30,383 nt of DNA, taken from NCBI GenBank assembly GCA_002397355.1, contig DHAI01000074.1, forward strand, positions 1 through 30,383, in the 5' to 3' direction. Made by a program: the position numbers and the translations under genes. Source of the DNA: Ruminococcaceae bacterium UBA4958 (GTDB lineage: Bacteria; Bacillota; Clostridia; Oscillospirales; Acutalibacteraceae). The notes under the pieces are model-generated. The model did no database searches. It was not told the DNA's origin and was given only the letters and a program-made list of their open reading frames with translations. Positions 1 through 7,669 of this stretch are shown here, piece by piece (within the stretch, counting starts at the first letter, position 1; the number at the start of each line of letters is the position of its first letter).

Positions 1-74
1 GTGCGCATCAGCAGCACGTTGAAAATGCCAGCCAGGTTCGGCAGGATGTAAACCCAGACTTTTTCGTGCAACTG
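1..74 (-). pseudogene. Fragment of a carbohydrate ABC transporter permease (MalG/LplC type), apparently 5'-truncated
   Basis: Read on the minus strand, positions 3-74 encode a segment containing VWVYILPNLAGIFNVLLMR. This resembles the start of the conserved core of MalG/LplC-type sugar ABC permeases, which usually comes after a signal-like first transmembrane helix and tens of further residues. Here an in-frame TAA (complement of 75-77) lies just before it, and the sequence from 78 to 223 is AT-rich with no matching coding potential. I infer that the 5' part of a permease gene was lost, perhaps when the neighbouring recombinase region arrived. The rest of the gene would lie beyond the left edge, so only about 24 codons are visible and the family call is tentative. 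Confidence 0.45.
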
Positions 75-223
75 TTATATAAGTGGAATTAGACTCTTTT
101 CACATGTTTATTCGATTATATCTTGCGATTTTATTTACAATCATAGTATTTTCTGTTTTCCTTCCGTCACGGCGACATTCAGGAGCTGAACTATATTCTT
201 ACTATTTTCCAATAGTTTTTCAT

Positions 224-817
224 TTATCTCCCATTTGCCCATCGCAGGAAAGTGTCCTGCGCTACATGCAGCCGGCGCGCGGCCACGCGCGAATTGATCT
301 CATGCCGTTGCCACTGTTCCCGCAAGTCGAGAAATTCCTTCGGGATCTCCTTGCGCGGGCGTCCAAAGCGAACTCCCCGCGCCTTTGCCGCGGCTATGCC
401 CTCCCGCTGCCTTTGCCGGATATTCTCACGCTCGGTCTGCGCCACGTAGGAAAGGAGCTGGAGCACGATGTCCGCAATAAGAGTCCCCGTCAGGTCCCGG
501 CTTTTTCTGGTATCCAGCAGCGGCATATCGAGCACGACGACCTCCGCCTGTTTTTCCTTTGTCAGAAATCGCCACTGTTCCAAAATCTCCTCATAATTGC
601 GTCCGAGCCTGTCGATGCTTTTGACCACCAGCACGTCTCCCCTCTGAAGCTTCCGAACCATCCGCCTGTACTGGGGGCGGTTGAGATCCTTGCCGCTTAT
701 CTTATCCGTATAGATTCTGTTTTCCGGAACCGAATACTCCTTCAACGCGATCAGCTGCCGATCCTCATTCTGATCCTTCGTCGATACGCGGACATAACCA
801 TAGAGCTTATCTGTCAT
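224..817 (-). CDS. Serine recombinase, resolvase/DNA invertase family
   Basis: This is a 197-residue small serine recombinase that should cut and rejoin DNA at paired sites through a phosphoserine link. The N-terminal catalytic domain begins with YGYVRVSTKDQNEDRQ, where Ser12 is the expected nucleophile, and continues with the conserved SIDRLGRN segment carrying catalytic arginines. The long E helix and GRPRK hinge follow near residues 150-160, then a C-terminal helix-turn-helix ending in LRWANGR. The ATG at 817 is chosen because GGAGGC lies about ten bases upstream; an in-frame start at 862 has no such site. The length is normal for resolvases and invertases. No transposase or phage gene is next to it, so it may be a solitary recombinase or the remnant of a larger element. 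Which DNA it acts on cannot be seen here. Confidence 0.9.
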   Translation of the reverse strand: MTDKLYGYVRVSTKDQNEDRQLIALKEYSVPENRIYTDKISGKDLNRPQYRRMVRKLQRGDVLVVKSIDRLGRNYEEILEQWRFLTKEKQAEVVVLDMPLLDTRKSRDLTGTLIADIVLQLLSYVAQTERENIRQRQREGIAAAKARGVRFGRPRKEIPKEFLDLREQWQRHEINSRVAARRLHVAQDTFLRWANGR

Positions 818-827
818 AATAAAAAAG

Positions 828-880
828 CCTCCGTTACTAAAGATCTGCGGTTTTCGCCGCAAATCTGATCATAACGGAAG
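828..880. repeat. Nested inverted repeat in the leader of the recombinase gene
   Basis: Two nested pairs of arms are visible. The outer arms are 830-836 (TCCGTTA) and 872-878 (TAACGGA), extendable by two more bases across one mismatch. The inner arms are AGATCTGCGG at 841-850 and CCGCAAATCT at 857-866, with one mismatch and a six-base loop. The left outer arm contains the complement of the recombinase Shine-Dalgarno sequence, so an RNA hairpin would bury the ribosome binding site. As DNA it could also be an operator or a recombination site; the sequence does not decide between these. Confidence 0.7.
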
Positions 881-907
881 CTAAACCAATCAGGATGGGG
901 AATTCTC

Positions 908-930
908 AAAAACGAGTCGGTTTCCGGCTC
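908..930 (-). terminator. Rho-independent terminator after the FAD oxidoreductase gene
   Basis: On the minus strand GAGCCGG, an AAA loop and CCGACTC form a seven-base-pair stem with one G-T pair, followed by GTTTTTG. It lies about 65 bases after the oxidoreductase stop codon and before the recombinase leader, so it separates the two transcription units. Confidence 0.65.
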
Positions 931-996
931 ATTTTGTCTGTAAACTGCGTGCCGGACGGGTTGTGCACGGCGTCTGGCGGAAAAAGCGGGGGCGAA

Positions 997-2328
997 TCAG
1001 CGAAAATAAGCGCCCGCCTTCCGCAGCTTTTCCCGCAGGAGCTTCGTGTCCAGGCGATGGACGTCGACCGTACCCGAACCGGCCGCCATGGCAGCGGCCG
1101 TCCCAGCGGCCTGGCCGACCGCAAGGCACACCGGCATGACGCGCGTGCTGCCCTGCAGCGCTCGCGTGCAGGAAATGGAGCGGCCCGCCACCAACACGTT
1201 TTTCAGGGATTTCGGCGTCAGGCAGCGATAAGGCACGCCAAAAGACTCGCCTTTCCCATACGGGGGATACTTTTTCAGGGTATCATCCGTCTTTCCCTCT
1301 TTTTTATCCTTCGGGGAACGGTGGATGTCAATATAGTAGCTGCACCGGCAGACTTCATCGGGGAAAACCGCCTTCGCGAGATAATCGTCTTCCGTAAGGG
1401 TATAATCACCCACGATTCTCCGGGACTCCCGAATGCCCATCAGCGCGCCGGTCTCCACCAGAAACGCATTCCCAAACGCCGCGGGATCGAATTCCGCCAG
1501 CCCGTCGCGCATGGCGCGCGCGATCTTGCGGCCTTTCATCAAAGCTTCGGAAGTCGATTTCGGGTCCGTGCCATCCACATCCACCAAATGGCCCGCATTG
1601 AAGCCGACCGTCCCCGGCCCGATGGTATTGTTGCACATATGGGCGTCGATGATTTCCGGATATTTCCCGGACGCCAGAATCTTGTAGATCGGGCTGCCGG
1701 GATTGCTGGTATGCAGCGACGGCCCCGTCCAGTAGGCGTAATCGTCGACGTTGGAGAGGATAAAACAGTGCGTCGACATCTGCACCTCTCCCGTTTTCCC
1801 GTCGCCTTTGTGGAACTGAGCCCCCGCCCAGGCGGCAAGGTCCGCGTCGCCGGTGCAGTCGACGTAAACCTTGGCCGTGTAAGCCGAAAGGCCCGCCTTA
1901 TTGGCTGCCACCAGAGCTTCGACGGTGCCGCCCTTCGCCTCCGCGCGCCCGATAAAGGTGTTGAACAGGATCTCCGCTCCGGAGCCCGCAACCAGGTCGT
2001 CGTAAACGGTTTTTAAGCGCTCAGGATCAATCGGCACCCAGTCGAGCGCGTCCGGCTTGACGTGGGGCATTCCCTTTTTGCAGGCCTCGAACACCTCCTG
2101 CGCGATGCCTCTGTAAAGAATGGTTTCCTGATCCGAAAACGGGCACCATGCCGGTACCAGGCCGGACGTACCCATGCCTCCCAACGCACCGGCCGATTCC
2201 ACCAGCAGCGTCTTCGCCCCGGAGCGCGCGGCGGCCGCAGCGGCCGCGCACCCCGCCGGGCCGCCTCCCGCAACGATCACATCGTATGACCCGGCGCATG
2301 GAATCGGTTCCTGAAGCTGATAACCCAT
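997..2328 (-). CDS. FAD-dependent oxidoreductase (FAD_oxidored, PF12831-like)
   Basis: A 443-residue flavoprotein of the family often found in carbohydrate-use loci of gut and soil bacteria. Near the N-terminus, YDVIVAGGGPAGCAAAAAA is the GxGxxG-type Rossmann motif for the ADP part of FAD, closed by LLVE about 25 residues later. VDCTGDADLAAWAGA in the middle and the C-terminal block with GRSISCTRALQGSTRVMP and AVGQAAGTAAA are also typical of the family. The ATG at 2328 has GGAAGG about eight bases upstream and matches usual family starts; an in-frame ATG at 2454 would add a 42-residue tail without family character. The substrate is unknown. Its neighbours are a DUF2264 protein and an arabinofuranosidase, so oxidation of a sugar or sugar derivative is a reasonable inference. 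It has its own promoter and terminator. Confidence 0.85.
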   Translation of the reverse strand: MGYQLQEPIPCAGSYDVIVAGGGPAGCAAAAAAARSGAKTLLVESAGALGGMGTSGLVPAWCPFSDQETILYRGIAQEVFEACKKGMPHVKPDALDWVPIDPERLKTVYDDLVAGSGAEILFNTFIGRAEAKGGTVEALVAANKAGLSAYTAKVYVDCTGDADLAAWAGAQFHKGDGKTGEVQMSTHCFILSNVDDYAYWTGPSLHTSNPGSPIYKILASGKYPEIIDAHMCNNTIGPGTVGFNAGHLVDVDGTDPKSTSEALMKGRKIARAMRDGLAEFDPAAFGNAFLVETGALMGIRESRRIVGDYTLTEDDYLAKAVFPDEVCRCSYYIDIHRSPKDKKEGKTDDTLKKYPPYGKGESFGVPYRCLTPKSLKNVLVAGRSISCTRALQGSTRVMPVCLAVGQAAGTAAAMAAGSGTVDVHRLDTKLLREKLRKAGAYFR

Positions 2329-2535
2329 GATATTTCCTTCCTTTACTGCCTGCAGGACACGGTTTTGACCGCCGGATTCCCGGCAGACAGATTCCGCCCC
2401 GCGGACGTTTTGTTTCTTAGCGGTCGCGTGCCATTTCTTTCTTTTCCAAATCATACCGCTTCCATTTCGGAATCTCCACCGCTCCGGAAAAGAACGGATC
2501 GTGCAACCCGCAAGGCGAAACCCTCCTTATTCCTA

Positions 2536-2565
2536 ATTATAGAAAGCCCGGCGTGCCGGCTGCAA
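2536..2565 (-). promoter_or_regulatory. Sigma-A type promoter for the FAD oxidoreductase gene
   Basis: Read on the minus strand, TTGCAG (2560-2565) and a perfect TATAAT (2536-2541) are separated by 18 bases. The proximal copy of the 12-base direct repeat ends two bases upstream of the -35 element, which suits an activator touching RNA polymerase. Confidence 0.6.
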
Positions 2566-2567
2566 GA

Positions 2568-2599
2568 TACAAAACGCTGTCGTTTGGTACAAAACGCTG
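2568..2599. repeat. Tandem 12-base direct repeat, probable regulator binding site
   Basis: TACAAAACGCTG occurs exactly at 2568-2579 and again at 2588-2599, so the copies start 20 bases apart, close to two helical turns. Placement directly upstream of a -35 element and the direct orientation recall binding sites of AraC-family activators. No regulator gene is present in the window, so its identity is open. Confidence 0.6.
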
Positions 2600-2715
2600 C
2601 AATCCGGGCGAAAAGAAAGAACGGACGTTTTCCGCACAGGCAGAGGGCCTCCGGAAACCCGGCGTAACAATTGCGCGGTCTGGCGCAAGTCCCATTCGCG
2701 GTGTCCTTCGGACTC

Positions 2716-3858
2716 TCACAGCGCATGGTCGGCGCGGCGATCGTTGCCGCCCCATACGGCTTTTCCCGTCCAGTCCGCATCCGGCAGGGACCAGAACGGA
2801 TCGTCCGGCGCCAAGCCAAGCGGAGCGAACGCCGTGGTGCACAAATACAGGCTGCCGGTGTTGATGTAGGGCTCCCGCAGAGAGGGCTGCCTGCCGCACA
2901 GGCCGACCGTAAGGAAACCGTCCTCCCGGAACGTGCCGGGCGCATCCATACAGCGGTGCATCACCGCGTTCAACGCGCAGCGGACCGCAGCCGGGGAGAG
3001 AGTTTCCGGCAGCTCTTTGCGCCGGGCCAGATCGGCAAGCTCATGGAACGCACCCATCCGGTAGCAGATGGAACGCCCGACTACAGGAAAGCTGCCGTCC
3101 GGCGCGATCAGTCTTTCCTGCACGGCGGCGTATCGCTGCGCGCGCTGCACAGCCTGCGGGCGCAAGCCGCCCCATTCGGGATAAACGTCGCCCACCGTGT
3201 CCAATACCTGCAGCAGCAGGGGATGGATCACATAGCTGTTGTAATAATCGACATGGAACGCTTCCCCGTCGCTGTACATGCCGTCGCCCGCGTACCAGTG
3301 CCCGCAGAATTCATTGACGGCATAATCCACCCGCATTTCGTCGAATTTTCCACAGGCACGGTACAGCAGACATTCCACCACCGCGCTGAACAGAAGCCAG
3401 TTCGAATAATACGGCTTTTTGCAACGGATCTGCCGCATGGCGGTCAAAAGGTTCCGCCGCGCTTCCGGTTCGCTCTTCTCCCACAGTTCCTCCCAGGCGA
3501 TCAGCATGCCGCTTGCAAGAAACGCCGCGTCCACAATCGGCTGCTTGTTGCTTCCTTCATCCAGAAAGTTCATCCGGTCCGGACCGTGCGGGTCCACAGC
3601 CTGCGCCAGCGCGCGGCGGGTGAGTTCGGCAAGCTCCGCGCGCGCCGTCTCTTCTTCCGGAGCAAGGCCTTTGGCGGCCAGCCAGGGGGAAATCCCAAGC
3701 ACGGTGCGGCCGAACGCTTCCAGCGGCGCAGTGCGGCTCTGCGACTGCCGCAGCAGATCCGGTTTCAGCGTTTCGTGCAGCCGCCCTTCCGCCAACGGAC
3801 GCAGTACGGGCAATACGATCTTATGCAAGAGAGCGATCCATTCTTTCCGTGTCTGCAT
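2716..3858 (-). CDS. DUF2264 domain-containing protein
   Basis: A 380-residue protein recognised as DUF2264 (PF10022) from its N-terminal stretch with VLRPLAEGRL, APLEAFGRTVLGISPWL and the repeated helix pairs that follow, including a WYAGDGMYSDGEAFHVDYY segment near the middle. The family looks like an alpha/alpha-barrel fold of the sort seen in polysaccharide-acting enzymes and sits in many carbohydrate loci, but its activity is not established. There is no signal peptide, so it should be cytoplasmic. The ATG at 3858 is preceded by GAGGAG at about eight bases. It lies 85 bases after the arabinofuranosidase gene on the same strand and is probably co-transcribed with it. The C-terminus after WGGNDRRADHAL is short compared with longer family members that carry an additional domain. 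Confidence 0.8.
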   Translation of the reverse strand: MQTRKEWIALLHKIVLPVLRPLAEGRLHETLKPDLLRQSQSRTAPLEAFGRTVLGISPWLAAKGLAPEEETARAELAELTRRALAQAVDPHGPDRMNFLDEGSNKQPIVDAAFLASGMLIAWEELWEKSEPEARRNLLTAMRQIRCKKPYYSNWLLFSAVVECLLYRACGKFDEMRVDYAVNEFCGHWYAGDGMYSDGEAFHVDYYNSYVIHPLLLQVLDTVGDVYPEWGGLRPQAVQRAQRYAAVQERLIAPDGSFPVVGRSICYRMGAFHELADLARRKELPETLSPAAVRCALNAVMHRCMDAPGTFREDGFLTVGLCGRQPSLREPYINTGSLYLCTTAFAPLGLAPDDPFWSLPDADWTGKAVWGGNDRRADHAL

Positions 3859-3943
3859 TTTACTTCTCCTCTTTTTGATTCTCAGCGTAAACCTGAAAAA
3901 AGTCCGGGCCTGATAACGGACCCAACGTCTCTGCTTCCGTTCG

Positions 3944-5422
3944 TCATTTCAAAGCCGCGACGATTTCCAGAACGCTGCAGGCCGGCATGGTCAGCCGGAA
4001 GCCCTCCGGCGCAATGGAAATCTCACGGAACGGTTTGGGACGGACGGCATCCGGCCGGCCAAAGTCGTTTTTGTCGGCCGGTTTTCCGGTCAGAATGCGG
4101 GCCTTCACCGTTTTCGGCCTCACGTCCAGAAGCGTGCAGTCAAGCTGACGGTCTTCACGGGCGGAAACGTTCGCAACGGTCACTGTCAGAGAACCGTCCT
4201 TTCCGACGGAGGCCGATTCGCTGAGCGCGGGAATCCGGTTTTCCCCTTCCCCGGCTTCTTCGGTGCTGAGCCGGCTTTCAGCCAGTTTGGCATCTTGGTG
4301 TCTCTTGTAGAGATCGAACACATGGTAGGTCGGAGTCAGCAGCAGCTTTTCCCCGTCCGTCAGGATCACAGCCTGCAGCACGTTGACCATCTGGGCGATG
4401 TTCGCCATGACCACACGGTCGCTGTGCCGGTTGAAAATATTCAGCGTCACCGCCGCCACAATCGCATCGCGCATCGTGTTCTGCTGATACAGGAAACCCG
4501 GGTTCGTTCCGGGTTCCACATCGTACCAGGTTCCCCATTCGTCCACAACCAGGCCGACACGGTGTTCCGGGTCGCGGCGGTCCATGACCTGCGAATGCTT
4601 CTCCACAAGTTCTTCCATTCGCAGCGCCTTCCGGATGGTCGTATAATATTCTTCTTCCGTAAATTCGGTAGCGCTTCCCTTTTTCTGCCATGCTCCGGGA
4701 ACCGTGTAGTAATGCAGCGCAATCCCATCCATATACCGGCCGGCGATCTCCATCACGGTATCCGTCCAACGGTAGTCGTCCGCATTCGGCCCGCTGGCGA
4801 TTTTGAACAGCCTTCCGTCCCCGTAATCATGCAGGTAGGTCTGATAGCGGCGGTAGACGTCGGCATAATACTCGGGGCGCATACAGCCGCCCCCGCCCCA
4901 GCATTCATTCCCGACGCCGAAATATTTGACGTTCCAGGGGGCTTCCCGTCCGTTTGCTCGCCGAAGGTCCGCCATCGGAGAAACGCCTCCGGAATTCAGG
5001 TACTCGACCCACTCGCTCATTTCCCGCACGGTTCCGGAGCCGACGTTTCCGCAAATATACGGCTCGCAGCCGATCTGCCCGCAGAAATCCAAAAATTCAT
5101 GCGTGCCGAAGCTGTTATCCTCGACGACGCCGCCCCAGTTGGTGTTGACGATTTTTTTCCGCTTCTCTTTCGGACCGACGCCGTCTCTCCAATGGTATGT
5201 ATCGGCAAAGCATCCGCCCGGCCAGCGCAGCACCGGAACCCGGATGTTCTTCAAGGCATCTGCCACATCCGAACGGATGCCGTCCACATTCGGGATTTTT
5301 GAGTCTTTCCCCACATAGATCCCGCCATAGATGCAGTGTCCCAGGTGCTCCGAGAACTGGCCGTAAATGTTTCTGCTGATGGTGCTTTTCGTGCAAAGTG
5401 GAGCGATGAACAAGCGATTCAT
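3944..5422 (-). CDS. abfA: Alpha-N-arabinofuranosidase, glycoside hydrolase family 51
   Basis: A 492-residue GH51 enzyme that releases terminal alpha-L-arabinofuranosyl units from arabinan or arabinoxylan fragments by a retaining mechanism. The barrel shows [13 protein letters not shown] near residue 67, the acid/base in [11 protein letters not shown] (Glu173) and the nucleophile in [10 protein letters not shown] (Glu295). A C-terminal beta-sandwich ends in [10 protein letters not shown]. The length matches intracellular family members and there is no signal peptide, so it probably acts on imported oligosaccharides. The ATG at 5422 has AAAGGCGG seven bases upstream and aligns with usual starts (MNRLFIAPL); a longer in-frame reading to 5647 adds a tail unlike the family. 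It leads the unit that continues into the DUF2264 gene. The truncated sugar permease at the left edge fits the same theme. Confidence 0.95.
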   Translation of the reverse strand: MNRLFIAPLCTKSTISRNIYGQFSEHLGHCIYGGIYVGKDSKIPNVDGIRSDVADALKNIRVPVLRWPGGCFADTYHWRDGVGPKEKRKKIVNTNWGGVVEDNSFGTHEFLDFCGQIGCEPYICGNVGSGTVREMSEWVEYLNSGGVSPMADLRRANGREAPWNVKYFGVGNECWGGGGCMRPEYYADVYRRYQTYLHDYGDGRLFKIASGPNADDYRWTDTVMEIAGRYMDGIALHYYTVPGAWQKKGSATEFTEEEYYTTIRKALRMEELVEKHSQVMDRRDPEHRVGLVVDEWGTWYDVEPGTNPGFLYQQNTMRDAIVAAVTLNIFNRHSDRVVMANIAQMVNVLQAVILTDGEKLLLTPTYHVFDLYKRHQDAKLAESRLSTEEAGEGENRIPALSESASVGKDGSLTVTVANVSAREDRQLDCTLLDVRPKTVKARILTGKPADKNDFGRPDAVRPKPFREISIAPEGFRLTMPACSVLEIVAALK

Positions 5423-5502
5423 GTTTGTTCCGCCTTTCCGAGTCTTCAAAGCTTTCCGAATTTTTTGCGCACGTTTTTCGGAAGAGAAACAAGATTTCCT
5501 AT

Positions 5503-5532
5503 ATACTACTCCATTTGATCCCCGCATTTCAA
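5503..5532 (-). promoter_or_regulatory. Candidate promoter of the arabinofuranosidase gene
   Basis: On the minus strand TTGAAA (5527-5532) and TAGTAT (5503-5508) are separated by 18 bases. This would give a leader of about 75 bases before the ATG at 5422. Confidence 0.45.
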
Positions 5533-5578
5533 GGCCTGCCGCCATCCTGAGAATTTTATTCGGCGCTGAAAAAACGGC

Positions 5579-5650
5579 AAAAAAAGACACGGTTTGGAAT
5601 TCCTTTCGGAACGAAAGCCGCGAAGCTTCATTCCTGAGGGATAACAAACC
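5579..5650 (-). terminator. Structured terminator after htpG
   Basis: On the minus strand nested arms are visible: GGTTTG with CAAACC (5645-5650 and 5591-5596), GGAAT with ATTCC (5630-5634 and 5596-5600) and an inner CTTTCG/CGAAAG hairpin (5603-5617). Seven T residues follow at 5579-5585. It lies about 25 bases after the htpG stop. Confidence 0.5.
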
Positions 5651-5675
5651 ATGTCCGGGAAAAAACGTATGTCCG

Positions 5676-7559
5676 CTATTTCGCCATCAAATCGCAGATG
5701 CGATTGGAGAAATCCACCGGATCGTCCACCGGAACGCCTTCGATCAGCAGGGCCTGCTCATAAAGAAGGGAAGCGTAGGCTTTCAGCGTATCCTTGTCGG
5801 TCTGATAGAGGCCGCACAGCTTTTCGAAGATCGGGTGATTCGCATTGATCTCCAGCACGCGCTGCGACTTGACTTTGTCTTTCTCCACGTTCGGCATGGA
5901 ATTCAGGACCTTTTCCATCTCCATGGAGATCGCGCCGCTGGTGGAAAGGCACACGGGATGCGTTTTCAGTTTCTGGGAAAGGATCACGCTGCTGACCTTC
6001 CCGCCGAGGGAATCCTTCAGGAACGCAAGCATGTCCTTGTTCTCTTCCGCCTTCGCCGCAGCCGCCTTTTTCTCCTCTTCGGTCTCGAGGCCGAGGTCGT
6101 CGGCCGAAACGGATTTGAATTCTTTCCCGTTATATTTTGTCAGCATGGAAACGGCAAATTCATCCACCGGGTCGGTCATGTAAAGGATCTCGTAGCCGTG
6201 GTCCTTTACGGTTTCCGTCTGGGGCAGCTTATCCACCCGGTCGATCGCATCGCCGCAGGCATAATAAATGTATTTCTGCTCTTCTTTCATGCGGTCCGCA
6301 TATTCTTTCAGCGTGGTGAGCTTCTTTTCTCCAGAAGAATAAAACAGGAGCAGATCCTGCAGGGCTTCCTTGTGGATGCCGTAGTCCTGGTAAACGCCGT
6401 ATTTCAACTGCAGGCCGAAGTTCTTATAGAACTTTTCGTAGTCTTCGCGATCGTTCTTCAGCATGGTTTCCAGCTCCGAACGGATCTTCTTTTCGATGCG
6501 CTCGGCAATCAGCTTCAGTTGGTGGTCGTGCTGGAGCATTTCGCGCGAAATGTTCAGCGAAAGATCCTGCGAATCCACAAGGCCGCGCACGAAGCTGAAA
6601 TAGTCCGGGAGCAAGTCGGCGCACTTGTCCATGATCAGCACGCCGTTCGAATAAAGCTGCAGGCCTTTCTCGTAGTCCCTCGTATAGAAGTTATACGGCG
6701 CGTGCGCGGGAATATACAGCAGCGCGTGGAAGTTGGAGGCGCCCTCCGTGTACATGTGGATTGTTTTAGCCGGATTTTCGTAGTCGCCGAATTTGTCCTT
6801 ATAGAACTGATCGTACTGTTCCTTCGTGATCTCGTTCTTGTTTTTCCGCCAGAGCGGGACCATGCTGTTCAGCGTTTCATTCTCCGTGTAGGTCTCGTAC
6901 TCGTCTTTGCTGCCTTCCTTCAGGCGGCTTTTTTCCACGTCCATCTTGATCGGGTAGCGGATGTAGTCGGAGTATTTTTTAACGAGGCTCTTCAAGCGGT
7001 AGGTGTCGAGGAATTCGCCGTATTTTTCGTCATCCGTGTCGTCCTTCAGCTTCAGGATCACTTCCGTGCCGCGGTCCGCCTTTTCGCACGGATCGATGGT
7101 ATAGCCGGCCGTGCCGGCGGACTCCCATTTCCATGCTTCGTCGCTGCCGAAAGCCCGGCTGAGCACCGTCACCCGGCTGCTCACCATAAACGCGGAATAA
7201 AATCCGACGCCGAACTGGCCGATCAGCTCGATATCTTCCTTTTTTTCCATATCCCGCTTGAAATTGAGCGAGCCGCTTTTGGCGATGGTGCCGAGATCGG
7301 CTTCCATCTCGTCCTTCGTCATGCCGCAGCCGTTGTCCGTAATGGTGAGCGTGCGGTTTTTCTTGTCCGGGACAATGCGGATGACGAAATCGTCGCGGTT
7401 CAGGCCGGTGTTGTTTTCCGAAAGGGCGCGGTAATACAATTTGTCGATGGCGTCGCTCGCATTGGAAATCAGCTCGCGCAGAAAGATCTCCTTATGAGTG
7501 TAGATCGAATTGATCATCAGTTCCAACAGGCGTTTGGATTCCGCCTTGAATTGCTTCAT
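5676..7559 (-). CDS. htpG: HSP90-family molecular chaperone HtpG
   Basis: A 627-residue cytoplasmic ATP-dependent chaperone that helps fold or remodel client proteins as a dimer. The N-terminal GHKL ATPase shows [25 protein letters not shown] and [13 protein letters not shown], the classic HSP90 nucleotide-binding motifs. The middle domain includes LNISREMLQ, where the conserved arginine that contacts ATP phosphate is expected, and the C-terminal dimerisation domain ends near [12 protein letters not shown]. The length is usual for HtpG. The ATG at 7559 gives the canonical [12 protein letters not shown] start; AGGGG lies about 13 bases upstream, slightly far. A CIRCE operator and a sigma-A promoter stand just upstream, so HrcA repression and heat induction are likely. 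The gene appears to be a single-gene unit. Confidence 0.97.
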   Translation of the reverse strand: MKQFKAESKRLLELMINSIYTHKEIFLRELISNASDAIDKLYYRALSENNTGLNRDDFVIRIVPDKKNRTLTITDNGCGMTKDEMEADLGTIAKSGSLNFKRDMEKKEDIELIGQFGVGFYSAFMVSSRVTVLSRAFGSDEAWKWESAGTAGYTIDPCEKADRGTEVILKLKDDTDDEKYGEFLDTYRLKSLVKKYSDYIRYPIKMDVEKSRLKEGSKDEYETYTENETLNSMVPLWRKNKNEITKEQYDQFYKDKFGDYENPAKTIHMYTEGASNFHALLYIPAHAPYNFYTRDYEKGLQLYSNGVLIMDKCADLLPDYFSFVRGLVDSQDLSLNISREMLQHDHQLKLIAERIEKKIRSELETMLKNDREDYEKFYKNFGLQLKYGVYQDYGIHKEALQDLLLFYSSGEKKLTTLKEYADRMKEEQKYIYYACGDAIDRVDKLPQTETVKDHGYEILYMTDPVDEFAVSMLTKYNGKEFKSVSADDLGLETEEEKKAAAAKAEENKDMLAFLKDSLGGKVSSVILSQKLKTHPVCLSTSGAISMEMEKVLNSMPNVEKDKVKSQRVLEINANHPIFEKLCGLYQTDKDTLKAYASLLYEQALLIEGVPVDDPVDFSNRICDLMAK

Positions 7560-7591
7560 TGCAGACACGCTTCCCCTCTGAATAAAAAGAA

Positions 7592-7618
7592 TTAGCACTC
7601 TTTTAACTCAAGTGCTAA
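7592..7618 (-). promoter_or_regulatory. CIRCE operator (HrcA binding site) of htpG
   Basis: The plus strand reads TTAGCACTC, nine bases, then AAGTGCTAA. The consensus is TTAGCACTC-N9-GAGTGCTAA, so one base differs. It sits directly downstream of the -10 box and about 33 bases before the htpG ATG, as expected for a repressor site over the transcription start. Confidence 0.9.
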
Positions 7619-7621
7619 TTT

Positions 7622-7650
7622 ATGATAACCCATTTTCAGAGAAAATGCAA
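7622..7650 (-). promoter_or_regulatory. Sigma-A promoter of htpG
   Basis: On the minus strand TTGCAT (7645-7650) and TATCAT (7622-7627) are spaced by exactly 17 bases. The CIRCE element follows immediately. Confidence 0.75.
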
Positions 7651-7669
7651 GGGCGGAATTGTGAATTTT

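Larger units (their letters stand above)
2329..2715. other. 387-base intergenic region with promoter, tandem repeat and a possible leader ORF
   Basis: No full gene is seen between the DUF2264 stop and the oxidoreductase start. On the minus strand the region holds a 12-base direct repeat, a promoter, a strong Shine-Dalgarno sequence (AAGGAGGG at 2521-2528) and a 20-codon reading frame starting with TTG at 2513 and ending with TGA at 2451. That TGA overlaps an ATG at 2454 which is in frame with the oxidoreductase. The part from 2600 to 2715 shows nothing clear. Confidence 0.5.

Noticed and set aside
5645..5650. A lac-operator-like GGATAACAA string near 5639-5648
   Set aside because: It is part of the nested stems of the htpG terminator and lacks a symmetric partner half-site.
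5367..7595. A 742-codon open frame on the plus strand across htpG
   Set aside because: It is antisense to htpG, whose protein has all HSP90 motifs. The plus-strand product has a low-complexity His/Phe/Val-rich composition and no start signals.
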